Origin: Tetradesmus obliquus
Lineage: Eukaryota > Chlorophyta > Chlorophyceae > Sphaeropleales > Scenedesmaceae
DNA: 64,000 bases
Reading direction: 5' to 3'
NCBI GenBank assembly: GCA_030272155.1
Contig: CP126202.1
Span: 4,485,501 to 4,549,500, forward strand
Shown here: piece by piece, positions 1-10,729 of the stretch
Layout: each line of letters begins with the position of its first letter
How positions within the stretch are numbered: position 1 is the first letter of the stretch
Notes under the pieces: generated by a model
The model's database searches: none
What the model saw: only the letters and a program-made list of their open reading frames with translations
What the model was told of the DNA's origin: nothing
Made by a program: the position numbers and the translations under genes

Positions 1-1960
1 TGCTGATCAGTAGCTCGGCATGCCTCATTCGTGTGAGGCCCAAGCGTGCCAGATACAACAGAGGTGCTTTGGCAAAGTATCCCAATGCTCAGTGCTTGAG
101 GGAAGCAGCAGCGAGCTACGAAGCTTTGCACAGTGGCAATACGTTTCAGGTACAACAGCGCAGGCTGCACACACGCACGCACGCACATATGCACGCATAC
201 ATATACACAACACACGCCTCACCTGCCCGCAGCTTGGGCAGCTGTATGGTGTCATACACAGCATCCAGCGCACCATGGCAGCAGCACAGCAAGCCACAAC
301 CGCCTGTCCTGTGCCAGAGCCCTCTGATTCCCCCTCCCACCACACACGGCTGTGTTGCAACCGCCACAGCCCTCACCTGGCTGCAGCTTGGGCAGCTGTA
401 TGGTGTCATACACAGCATCCAGCGCACCATGGCAGCAGCACAGCAATCAACAACCCCCTGTCCTGTGCCAGAGCCCTCTCAATCCCCCTCCCACCACACA
501 CGGCTGTGTTGCAACCGCCACAGCCCTCACCTGGCTGCAGCTTGGGCAGCTGTATGTTGCCATACCCAGCATTTAGCAGACCACAGCATCTGCAACAGCC
601 AGCAACAACACTCTTTCCTAAGCCAGCACCACAAACCGCCACAGCCCTCACCTGGCTGCAGCTTGGGCAGCTGGATGCTGTCGTATTCGCGTGTTGCCAG
701 CAGACCACAGCATTCTCAACAGCCAGCAACAACACCCTTCCCTTTCTCAGCACCACCAGCTGCCACACGCCTCACACCCCTCCCCCTATCCCCTGGCATC
801 TCACCTGGCTGCAGCTTGGGCAGCTGTATGTTGTCGTACCCAGCATTTAGCAGACCACAGCATCTGCAACAGCCAGCAACAACACTCTTTTGTAAGCCAG
901 CACCATACAACCGTCATAGCCCTCACCTGGCTGCAGCTTGGGCAGCTGTATGTTGTCATACTCGCGTGTTGCCAATAGGCTGGTCCACTTCTTGTCACCA
1001 GCAGCACTGAAGCTGACCTCCCACTCCACACCCTTCGGGGGCAGCTGCAGCATGGAAGTGAGGCAGGCAGAACAGACATAAGTTGCTTTCTTTCTATAAC
1101 TTGCTTGAAATGCAAAGCAGACACGCATGTGCAGCTGAAGCTGACCTCCCACTCCACACCTTTTGGAGGCAGCTGCGGCAGCAGCAGCAGCAGCAGCAGT
1201 GCAGCAGAGCAAACATGAGCTGCTTGCAAGGCAAGCTAGTGCACGCATGGGCAACTGAAGCCGGAGCATCCAGCAGCACGACAGATCCAGTCAGCCAGAT
1301 CCAGGTAGCTGATAATGGTAACCGATATATGTCACTGCTGCAGTGCCACGTGTTATGGTGCCGTGCAGCAGGCTCAAGTCCGGTGCGTCCAGCAGCAGCG
1401 TGAGGCTGCTGTTGGCCTATCAGCAGCGGTCACGCAATCACAGCAGCAGGCCAGACACGCACCTTGCCATTGAGCAGGCTGAGGTCGGGTGCATCTAGGA
1501 GTGTACAGAAAAGCCACTCAGCAGCACACAACGGCCGTAAACTACCCATACTGCTGCCCTATTACACTCTGCTCACCTTGCCATCCAGCAGGCTCAGATC
1601 GGGTGCGTCCAGCACCAGCGTGAGGCTGCTGTCAGCAGCAAACAATACAGACATCCAGCCAGACCTAACCAAACCCTACCCAATCAGGTGACTGCTGCAG
1701 TGTCATGCAGTCTCACCTTGCCATCTACCAGGCTCAAGTCCGGCGCATCCAGCACTAGCGTGAGGCTGCTACTTGCCTATCAGCAGCGGTCAAGCACCAG
1801 TCACAGCAGTACCCCAAACATGTATCATAAACACACACCTTTCCATCCAGCAGGCTTAGGTCGGGTGCATCCAGCACGAGAGTGAGGCTGCTGTCGGTGG
1901 CGGCGTGCAGCAGCAGGCGCGGCGTCTGGCGCAGAAAGTGCTCACGGATGACCCGCTCCT

Positions 1961-1992
<32 letters not shown>

Positions 1993-4461
1993 GCAGAAGC
2001 AGCCATCAAGTTGTGCACACTGACGTCCACTTCTGTGCAGCGATCACGTGAGAAGCAAAAGCAATCCACGCCCGCCATGTCCTTTCCCGCGCTCCTTCCA
2101 GGCTGCCTTTAGGATCAGTACATAACCATGCAATTCATTCCTATGCAACTTTCTGACACACTTACCCTGTGCTCGCCGCCCTTTTTCCAGGCAATGCTGG
2201 CCTTTGGGTCAGTGCGCTGCAGCCGCCGGTCGGCCTCCTCCTGCGCACGAGCCTCAGCAGCCTCCGCCTCCCTGCAGCAGCAGCAGCAGCAGCAGCAGCA
2301 GGGGCAGCCAGGTTAGGCACCTACACAACTCGAGAAAAAAGGCCTAGCACGGCTCAATAAACACCACACCAGCAGCTGCCAACCATGAAGCTACAACCCC
2401 ATTTCGCTCTCCCTTATCCTGAAACCGCATGCAGTTCCTCAGCACTGCTGCACTCACTGTTCTAAGCGGTAGCGCCGCACCTGCTCGTGCCGCGCCTGCC
2501 TGTCCGCCTCCTTGCTGCCGCAAGCACTTCGGGCAGTAGCAGAACTCGCCGCCACACACCATACCAACAGCAAAAAACCCTGACACCACACCTCGAGGCG
2601 TTCGAATCAACCCTCTGCAGCCACGGCAGCACCTTGACAGACTTGACTACGATGTCTAATAAAAACACGCAGCGCCTCAGCCTCGCCACTCACTGGTCTA
2701 AGCAATAGCGCCGCGCCTGCTCACGCCGCGCCTGCCTGTCTGCCTCCCATGCTGCCGCATGCACTCGGGGCAGTAGCAGAACTCGCCGCCACCCACCATA
2801 CCAACAGCAAAAAAGACCTACATCAACAGCTCAAGGCGTTCGTGCCAACCAGCTGCAGCCACGGCAGCACCCTGACGGATGCAACTACTGTACAATGCTT
2901 GATAAACGCAAGCAGCGCCACTCACTGTTCTAAGCGGTAGCGCCGCGCCTGCTCGCGCCGTGCCTGCCTGTCCGCCTCCTTGCTGCTGCGCCGAACCCGC
3001 ATGCACTCGGGGCAGTAGCAGAACTCGCCGCCGCGGGTGCCCCTGGGCTTGCCTCCTGATGACGCGCCTGGCGGCATAAATTCGCCATACTCGTCGATCT
3101 GCCCCGCATCACGCATGCGAGCATACCTGCAGTCAAGTATTTGACAAGTATCCGCGGGAGGTGCGGCATGGCAGTGCAGCAGGGGTGAGAGCAGCGATTC
3201 TACAGTGTGAGTTTGCCATACTGGTCGATCTGCCCCGCATCACGCATGCGGGCGTACCTGTGGCACAGCAGCAACCACGAGAACAACAGCAATGACATGC
3301 GTACCAATCGGGTGATAGCCGTTGATTTGGCCCGAATCACAATGCGAGCATACCTGTGGCCGGCGACAGCATCCATGAGGAGAGCAGCAGGGGTAAGACC
3401 TGTGTGTGCAGCCATGCTGGCAATGCAGGCATGTTGTAGCAATCTGCTGCATGCCTGTTGGCGCAACGTGTTATGCTGAGGAGCAAGCGCCGCAGCATGT
3501 GCAGTTGCCGCCCACGACAGCTGTTGCGCAGCTATACAGAGATGCACGCTACTATCTGGCGCTTGGAAGCGCAAGCACTGCTGCAACTGCTCAAGAGACT
3601 GCCGCAGTGTGCTGCAGGGGGTGTCCTGCATTCAGCAAACTGTGCTATGCTGCGGGCCCCGCGTCCTTCCGTGCTGCTGCTGCTGCTGCTGCTGTTTTTG
3701 CTGCTGCTGCTGCTGCTGCTGCCACTCACATGCGCAGGAATGCGGCAAAGTTCATGGTGGGTCCATTGAAGGGGTCATCGTCATAATCATCTTCGTACTC
3801 GTCAGAGTAGTAGCCGTCGGATTCGTACTCGTCATCTGCACAGCGCATGCAACGAAAAGGCAAGCCACACAGGTTGATTTTGATTGATCACCTGCTTGAA
3901 GACTTGCTGCTTGGTTCTGCCTGCAGGAGCATGAAGCTGCTGTATCTGCAGCTGCTCAAGTGCTGGCTGTGGTGCTGGTGCTGCTGCTGCCACTTTGCCA
4001 CACTTGCGGGACACAACCCTAGCGTGCGCTTGCATGCTGGACTTCAGCTGCGCTGATAGATTAAATAACCATACAAGCAAAATGAACCATAGCGCTTAGC
4101 TCTCTGCAAAGTACCCACCTGAGTAACCATCATCCTGGCCCAACTTGTCCTTTGCTGCATTCAGTTGCTGCATCATGTGCGTGGCCTCGCTTGACCCCTG
4201 ATTCTTATCAGGATGCCTACAAGGTTTAAACATCAGCGTGTTAAGCGACTTCAGCTTGCAGGAGCGGTCGAACATGAGGGGTTAGACGGCAAGTGAGCAG
4301 TGCCCTGAGAACAGCTGCTGCAAGCCTTGCTGCTGCGGGGCGCGTATGGCAGAGCGCTCTCACCATTTTATGCTGAGGCTCTTGTAAGCCAACCGGATGT
4401 CCTCATCTGTGGCTCCTTCGGCCAACCCCAGCACCTTCAGTGCCTGCTGTCTATCCGACAT
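1..4461 (-). CDS. J-domain protein with acidic stretch, CxC/CxxC-like cysteine cluster and fibronectin-III-like part (3' end outside window)
   Basis: Likely an Hsp70 co-chaperone. Seven exons join in frame: 4364-4461, 4119-4216, 3730-3835, 2926-3126, 2166-2271, 1839-1958 and 927-1044 (about 282 codons; the end lies beyond base 1). Exon 1 starts at MSDRQQALKVLGL. The exon 1/2 junction makes WHPDK, the HPD tripeptide needed to stimulate Hsp70 ATPase. An Asp/Glu/Tyr-rich stretch follows, then YARMRDAGQIDEYG, a cysteine cluster (FCYCPEC), an Arg/Gln/Ala-rich helix, and a segment ending in LQPG whose spacing of Trp and Tyr resembles a fibronectin-III beta sandwich. The J domain is clear; the FNIII call is inference. 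No signal peptide or membrane segment is visible. Introns are packed with copies of exon edges, listed separately. The last exon or exons were not found. Confidence 0.72.
226..845 (-). repeat. Five echoes of the 3' edge of J-protein exon 7
   Basis: Copies of the exon end coding for IQLPKLQPG, each followed by a GTGAGG-like donor, lie at about 226-262, 376-412, 526-562, 648-684 and 806-842. The working exon ends at 927. All are on the gene strand and inside the following intron, spaced roughly 120-160 bases. The tyrosine-containing start of the motif also varies between copies. Confidence 0.85.
1140..1180 (-). repeat. Echo of the 5' edge of J-protein exon 7
   Basis: A second copy of the exon start coding LPPKGVEWEVSFS lies in the intron just upstream (in transcript sense) of the working exon at 927-1044. 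It is followed by unrelated sequence. Confidence 0.8.
1370..1775 (-). repeat. Four echoes of the 3' edge of J-protein exon 6
   Basis: Copies of the exon end coding SLTLVLDAPDLSLLDGK lie at about 1370-1402, 1459-1502, 1575-1635 and 1717-1775; most keep a GT donor. The working exon is 1839-1958. Copies differ mostly at third codon positions. Confidence 0.85.
2455..2800 (-). repeat. Two echoes of the 3' part of J-protein exon 4
   Basis: About 100 bases around the segment RREQARRYRLEQ recur at 2455-2560 and 2698-2800, downstream of the working exon 2926-3126. Both keep the preceding GEFCYCPE-like codons and a TGAGTGG-like donor region. Confidence 0.82.
3205..3356 (-). repeat. Two echoes of the 5' edge of J-protein exon 4
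   Basis: The acceptor and first codons (YARMRDAGQID) are repeated at 3205-3257, almost exactly, and at 3318-3356, decayed to YARIVIRAK. Both lie in the intron before the working exon 2926-3126. Confidence 0.8.
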
Positions 4462-5519
4462 GGTGCCTGATCTCAGCACAGCTATATCTACTAGCCCTTA
4501 ACTATGATGTGGATTGTTTTTAGAGCATAGTAAAACTTTCCAAGCTGCCAGATTATGAACGCAGCTTACAGACGAAATGCGCTTCTGGCTTGTGGCACTG
4601 TGACCCGCTGCTGCCTCTGTCTACACGGCTACCCCTTACATTCAACCGAAGTTGCCGTGTCAGCAAGGCTACAAGTGAACTGCCCATGGTAGCCGTGCTT
4701 TGCAACCTGTCATGTGTCTGTGCACCTTCCATTCAAAACAGCCGCTTCATTTGCAACTCCTGCACTGGCCACCGCTCAGTTTGAGTTTGCACGTAACTTT
4801 TATTTCGAGCCAAGCACACAGCCACCGGGGTGGGATAGTCAGGTTTACCCAGGCCAAGGCCTGCACAAACTGCCAGAAACTGCCATGAGCTGTGCTTGAA
4901 CTGCGCATTCAAACTGTATAGGTCCTCAACATCATACACATTAATCAAATATAATAAAAGTATTTAAGACCTTGAATACAAATTAAGCTGTGCCACGAGG
5001 GAGCCTGAGGCGCATCAGGCAGGGCCTGCACCTGCAGCAGGTGACCTGCTGCCGCCAAGATGCAGGATTCGCTGCAGGTGGTGAGGTAAGTCAGCATCAC
5101 CATGCTGCAATCCTTGCGTTGCAGCGATGCTCTGCTGATTCCAAAGCACAGCGTTGAACTCTCTGCACACCACTGTACACGACCGGCACTGCATGCGCAG
5201 CGCTGAAACACCAACTGCAACCTGATGTACAACTGTACCGCTCTCTCAGCACAGCAAACTTAGCGAGCCCTGGTACCAAAGTGCTGGCCAGTTGCCTGCT
5301 TGCACCTGCCCTTATTGTAAGATCATAATGTCATTTAATCACACTTCATCATTGCCAGGTTGTACAAGTTGCTAGCTGCTCTCAGCAGAGCATCGGCCTC
5401 CTTACACTGCATGAGAAGCATGAGGCTGAGCAGCCTCCCCAGCCTTCTTCAGCTTCATGCCAGCTGCTGCCACTGCATCGCATCGTACACCACCATTGTC
5501 GCATGCCCTCAGCAGGACA
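4462..5519. other. Intergenic region between two minus-strand genes
   Basis: No convincing gene. It probably holds the J-protein promoter next to 4461 and the 3' flank of the PIP-box gene. At 5430-5475 the minus strand carries an echo of the PIP-gene C-terminal codons (AAAGMKLKKAGEA against AAAGKKLRKAGKA in the gene). Confidence 0.5.
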
Positions 5520-6395
5520 TCAGCCTTCAGCCTTCCCAGCCTTCCTCAGCTTCTTGCCAGCTGCTGCTCCTGCAGCGGGGCCTGCAGCTGCACGCTTGCC
5601 TGCACTGCCAGGCGCCTGTGCTGCTGCCTGCTTGCCTAAGCCTGCACTGCCCGCTGCCGCTGCAGCTGCGTTGTCAGCCTGGCTTGGGCCGGCCTGCTCA
5701 TCTGCGTTGCGCACTGCTGCAGGACAGTCAACAACAAGGTGATGGCGGTTAAGTTATATCCATAACTGGGCTCAGAAGTGATCTGGTTTGCTCATTGATC
5801 TGGATGACAGCAGAGACAGTCAGCAGCCTGCTGCTGCCACAAAAAGCGACCCTTTCCAAGCCTATATGCCTCCAAGCCTGCTGCTGCTCCATGCTTCTCA
5901 GCCAACAATCATTATGCAAGTACTGCTGCGAGCACGTCCGACACAGGTGGCACTGCACAATAGACAGCTTCAAGAGCAAATGATTGGGCATCACCACCCA
6001 CCTGCACCTTCTGGCTGCTGCTGCTGCTGCTGCTGCTTATCTGCTGCTGCCGGCTTGTTAGCAGGGCTGCCCACTGGCTTGAAGAAGCTGCTGATGCTGC
6101 CCTTCTTGGCTGCAGGAGACTTCGCGTGCTGCTGCTGCTGCTGCCTCTGCTGCTGCTGCTGTTGGTGCGGTTGTTTGGCTGTAGGGCTGCTGTGGCTTCC
6201 CTGCTGCTGCTTCAGCGGGCTTGCCGCTGCTGCTGCTGCTGCTGCTGCTGCTGTGCCATGGCCACCCCCACTTGCCCCACCTCCACTAGCAGCAGCCCCT
6301 GCAGCAGCAGCTGGTTTGAAGAAGGTGCCAATGCTGCCCTTCTTGGTTCGTACATCCCTGCTGGCATCAGGGTTGTCATAGCTAGGCTTGGACAT
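5520..6395 (-). CDS. Small basic protein with two PIP-box-like motifs
   Basis: Two exons, 6002-6395 and 5520-5716, join in phase to give 196 aa (200 if the ATG at 6407 is used). The product begins MSKPSYDNPDASRD and contains KKGSIGTFFKP near the N terminus and KKGSISSFFKP near residue 100, separated by Ala/Gly- and Gln-rich linkers. It ends in a lysine-rich tail, KKLRKAGKAEG. Both repeats fit the core of the PCNA-interacting PIP box (hydrophobic-x-x-Phe-Phe), although the usual leading Gln is replaced by Lys. Proteins with such motifs include replication and repair enzymes and RNase H2B; I cannot place this one in a family. A role at the replication clamp is inference from the motifs alone. 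The N-terminal codons are duplicated upstream at 6604-6660. Confidence 0.55.
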
Positions 6396-6962
6396 GGCAG
6401 GTGTCACCGGGTGCCACTGAAGCGTGTCACTGTTGCAGGGTGTGCACAGCTGGCAGTGGAAATCAACAGAAAAAGCAGGAGCCGCAGCGGCAGTGTCAGT
6501 GTACAGTCAGCAGGGCGGTGTGTTGCGGGTGTCACCGGGTGCCATTGCAGTGTGTCACTGTGGGAGGGCGTGCACAGCTGGCAGCGGCAGCAGCAGCAGC
6601 AGCAGCAACAGCATCAGGGTTGTCATAGCTAGGCTTGGACATGGCTGGTGTCACCGGGTGCCACGTCAGCGTGTCACTGTTGCAGGGCGTGCACAGCTGG
6701 CAGTGGCAAACAGCAGAAAAAGCAGCAGCACTGGCGGTGTCAGTGTACAGTCAGCAGGGCGATGTTTACAGGTGTCACCGGATGCCACGTCAGTGTGTCG
6801 CTGCTGCAGGGCGCGCACAGCTGGCAGCGGCACCAGCAGCAGCAAAGGCAGCAGTGGTGCTGTCAGTGTTTCGCTGTTGCCGGGTGTGCACAGCTGGCAG
6901 CGGCAAAGGTGGCAGCGGCACAGCTGGCAGCGGCAGCAGCAGCGGCGGCGGCGGCGGCGATG
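6396..6962. repeat. Tandem minisatellite upstream of the PIP-box gene
   Basis: A repeat built from GTGTCACCGGGTGCCA, GTGTCACTGTTGCAGGG and GTGCACAGCTGGCAG blocks occurs about five times, with (CAG)n and CGG-rich inserts. The unit at about 6604-6660 includes a second copy of the gene's first codons (MSKPSYDNPDA), so the array arose partly by duplicating the gene's 5' edge. Confidence 0.75.
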
Positions 6963-7075
6963 TGAGCACGGGGCTGTGATGTGTTACAAGCACTTGTGAC
7001 ATCCAAGCCTGGTGACAGCTGTTACTGTGGGGTGCCTCTGCTGTAGCACACACACACCAACAGAAATAAACTCAC

Positions 7076-7675
7076 ATGCATAAAACTCATGTTGATTCTA
7101 TGCGTTTCAAGGCACCTAGGCCATTTTTGTGTTCAGGTTGTCCTTCACGTGGTATCGAGCTCCTGATGCGAGTTCGTCTGCGCTGCTTGTGTGTGCTACA
7201 GCAGAGGCACCCCACACCTACAAGCACATATGGTGGCCGTCGGGCTAATCCTACCACTGTCTGTCCTGCATGTGGCTCTGCTACTGAGACTTTGTCCCAC
7301 TTTGTTTTGGAGTGTCCTGGCACCTCTGATTTGAGGGAATCTATGTACGCAGAGCTGAGAAGGCTGCCAGGTTGCGCTGACAAACTGCGCACTTTATTGG
7401 CCATGACTGACCCCTCTGCCATGGTGTTGCGTTTTGTTTCTAATGATGTCTGGGGTGGATCTGGTGTTTGCAGGTTGGCTGCTCGGCTGATTGCTGACTA
7501 CCTTGTCCTTGCCTGGAATCACAGGAATGTCTGCAAGCGGGATGATGAAATAGTGCTCCCTCCCCTTCCCCCTTCGCCTGTTCTTTCAGCCGCTCCTGTG
7601 GGGCTCGAGGCCGATGGCGACGTCGCTATGGCTTGAATGGTAACATGATGATGATGATGATGATGAGAGAAAAAA
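7076..7675 (+). mobile_element. LINE (non-LTR retrotransposon) 3' fragment with zinc-binding C terminus
   Basis: An open frame of 186 codons (7076-7636) matches the C-terminal end of LINE reverse-transcriptase ORFs: a basic segment (MRVRLRCLCVL) followed by the zf-RVT pattern CPACG-x8-H-x4-C (CPACGSATETLSHFVLEC). The stop is followed by a (TGA)n run and a short A-run, which looks like the element's 3' tail. Reverse transcriptase and endonuclease domains are absent, so it is 5'-truncated, as is usual for LINE copies. The upstream end is not marked by any repeat I can see. Clade cannot be assigned safely. Confidence 0.75.
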
Positions 7676-7684
7676 AAACAAGGG

Positions 7685-7930
7685 CATGCAGCCTCGGGTC
7701 ATGTTGAGGACCCATGGCGAGGCAGCACACCCGCTGACAGTTGGCTGACTGGACACGCTGCCTCGGGTCGTGTGACCGACCCATGGCGAGACATCATGCC
7801 CGCTGCCCACTTACAAATGCAGGGTGGACACACATGCATGGACTTGGACACGCTGCCCCAGGTCGTGTGACCGACCTATAGCGAGGCAGCATGCCCGCTG
7901 GCCACTTACAAATGCAGGGTGGACACATCT
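7685..7930. repeat. Short satellite of about 90-110 bp unit
   Basis: Three imperfect copies contain GCCTCGGGTC-x-TGTGA-CCGACCCATGGCGAG followed by GCAGCATGCCCGCTG; the last two also share CCACTTACAAATGCAGGGTG. The array starts directly after the LINE tail. Confidence 0.75.
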
Positions 7931-8316
7931 TCTACCACTGCACATCAACCCCGACTGCGATAAAAGTGCTGCGGGAAAGCATCATATAGCCTTGCCCGCA
8001 GGTGCCTTGTTAATTCAACGAGGTCGCGGGCGACACGTCATACTTCGCGCCCAATTTTCGTGCGCTACGGAGTGCTACCAGATTCTAAAATTTGATTTCG
8101 ATAATCATATAATTGTCCTTCAGACCTGTAAATGACGGACGAGGCGCGGGTTGCGGTAAACTCTGCGTCAACACAACAGCTGCTGTTGCCGAGTCTGATG
8201 CCGGGTAATGGGTTTGGACTGAAAGCAGCCTGCAGTACTGCGTGTAGCATGCTTCATGCATATTCGGATGCATCTCCCGAGCTGCTTAGCGCGGTGAAGA
8301 CATGCCAGTGACTGAC
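7931..8316. other. Unassigned spacer
   Basis: No coding signal, repeat or RNA gene recognised. Confidence 0.4.
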
Positions 8317-8440
8317 TGCATGCCTGTACTCCACCGTGGAGTACAGGCATGCAACGGCCAGGGCCCTGTATGTGACATACAGGGCCTGGCCGTTGCTGCC
8401 TGTACACAGACAGGGCCCTGGCCGTTGCTGCTGCAGCTGC
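8317..8440. repeat. Palindrome cluster able to form hairpins or cruciforms
   Basis: 8317-8353 is a perfect inverted repeat: 18-base arms beginning TGCATGCCTGTACTCCAC around a single C. It is followed directly by 8352-8395, arms of about 21 bases beginning CAACGGCCAGGGCCCTGTAT around one G, with a one-base bulge. A third, direct copy of the second arm lies at about 8403-8427. The two palindromes overlap by two bases. Confidence 0.9.
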
Positions 8441-8521
8441 CGCTGCTGTTTGCAACAGCCGCGCCAACACCAGGCACCCCTACCATGATAGCAGCAGCAC
8501 CAGCAGGCCAACAAGCTCCAC

Positions 8522-8561
<40 letters not shown>

Positions 8562-8832
8562 AGAAGCTGCAACTTGAAGGCCAGCGGCAGCAGCACTTGC
8601 TGCAATCGCTACTGTTGCCGCTAGCTGTGTGCGGCAGTAGTAGTCGTACTAGGTTGTTTGGGTTGTTTGGGTACTGGCAGCATTGTGTGTGGTGCCACCA
8701 CGCACTGAACACCCCCTGGCTCCAGGTGTGCTCAGCCGTCCTGGCGCCTTAAAAGGCCCTTCTTCCGGGCCCGCCTGGGCGGATAGGCCTATCCTGTTTC
8801 CAACATGACAAGTTGTCGCCCTCATCCTGTTC

Positions 8833-8924
8833 CTATTTCAATAACTCCCGTTCAAATTTGGTAGATGACATCATCCTGCCGCTCACCTGGTTGACAAGCT
8901 TGAAGGCTGAGGCCTTGCCGCCAC

Positions 8925-8955
<31 letters not shown>

Positions 8956-10684
8956 TTCTTCCACTCCTTCCTCCTGACTGCTGACAGCCTCCTCCTCCTT
9001 CAGCTGCTGCTGCTGCTGCTGCTCATCATGCTGCTTCTGCTCATCCTGGTGCTGCTGCCCCTGACTGCTGCCGCCTCCCAGCCATGCTGCTACTGCTGCC
9101 TCGTCTTGCAGCACCACCGGCATCCTGTTGTGCAGCCAGGTCAGCTTGGGAGACGCATCCACAGTCATGATGGTATAGGTGGCCATTGGGCCTTCGGGCC
9201 CACCTGCAAGGTTCAAAACATTATACAACACATTGAAACATCCTGTAAGTAGGACTGTAGTAGGCAAGCTGTCAGTTACTCCACACGCTGCTTCGGCAGC
9301 ATTCTGTTGTGCAGCCAGGTCAGCTTGGGGGCAGCATCCACGGTCATGATGGTGTATGTTGCCAGGGGCCCCTCCGGCCCGCCTGCAAGGTCAGATACAA
9401 ATCATAGAGCATCAGAGTAGATGAGCTGTTTGATATTCCACATGCTGCTTCGGCAGCATTCTGTTGTGCAGTCAAGTCAGGCTTGGGGAGGCGTCCACGG
9501 TCATGCCATGACACCATCATGGTGATCAGTGATTGTGGCATACCATCTAGTAGGTGGCCAGGGGCCACGCCTGCCCACCTGACAACTATTACTATAAAGC
9601 AACAGGGCAGCTGCATGTCAGCCTGTCAGTGCCATCCTGCCGGCTGCTGCTGCAGCATAACACTGCAGCCGCCGCCAGGGGCCAGCCTTGGAAACCCTAA
9701 ACACAACATGCTGTGTTTGAAATATGGCTGCAAATAAGAGCTTTGCAATCAGCGCACCTGCCCACACATCGTACAGCCCTGCCATGCGCATCACGCTGCC
9801 CTCCCCGAATGACACGTAGTAAGGCTGCTTCCTGCCGCCAGCATCTGCCTTCCACTCGTAAAAGCCCTCAGTCAGCACCACGCAGCGCTGCCTTGAAAGC
9901 AGCCGGCAGAGTGCACTGCAACAGCCACGCTCACCAAACCCTATTCATAGCCACGTTCACAAACAATACTAGGGCAGCTATTCAAAGCAGAGCTGTGCCC
10001 ACCTGCCCACACATCGTACAGTCCCGCCATGCGCATCACGCTGCCCTCGCCAAACGACACAAAGTAGGGCTGCTTCCTGCCACCAGCGTCAGCCTTCCAC
10101 TCGTAAAAACCTTCAGTCAGCACCACGCAGCGCTGCCTTGACAGCAGCCGTGAAAACACGGGCTTCTCTGTTGCGCTCTCTGAGCGTGCGTTGAACTTCA
10201 AAACGCAATATTTACAGCAGCATCAGCATCATCATCATCAGCAGCAGCAGCAGCAGAGTTGTCGCAACGGCAGCAACGTCAACAGTTTGCAGCAGGCATT
10301 CACAGCAGGCGGTGTCTAGCATGAGACTGGCAGGAGTGCGGCAAGCTCCTCCAGGCACCCCCCTGACGTGACTACAATACATGACCGCTGTGGTAGCATG
10401 TGTACGACAGAGGGGAATCGCACATGAATGGTTCTGCTGCTGCACCACATGCAGCACATGTGCCATTTCAGCAGCACCTCACCATCCTGAAGTGGTCTGG
10501 AACCCCCCAGCAACAGCATCAGCAAATAAAAGCGCAGCAGCAGGCCCAACAACGTTCAAACATTACATGCAGCAAATATGCCGTGTCAGCAGCCCCTCAC
10601 CATCCTGAAGTGGTCTGGCGTCTCGCCTGGCTTGGTGAAGCTGGGCACCAAACCCCACCTGGCAGCAGCAGCAGCAGTTATGGT

Positions 10685-10729
<45 letters not shown>

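Noticed and set aside
5788-6632. Plus-strand frames of poly-Cys/Leu over the PIP-box gene
   Set aside because: They arise from CTG repeats read on the opposite strand; the minus-strand model has motifs and closing phases.
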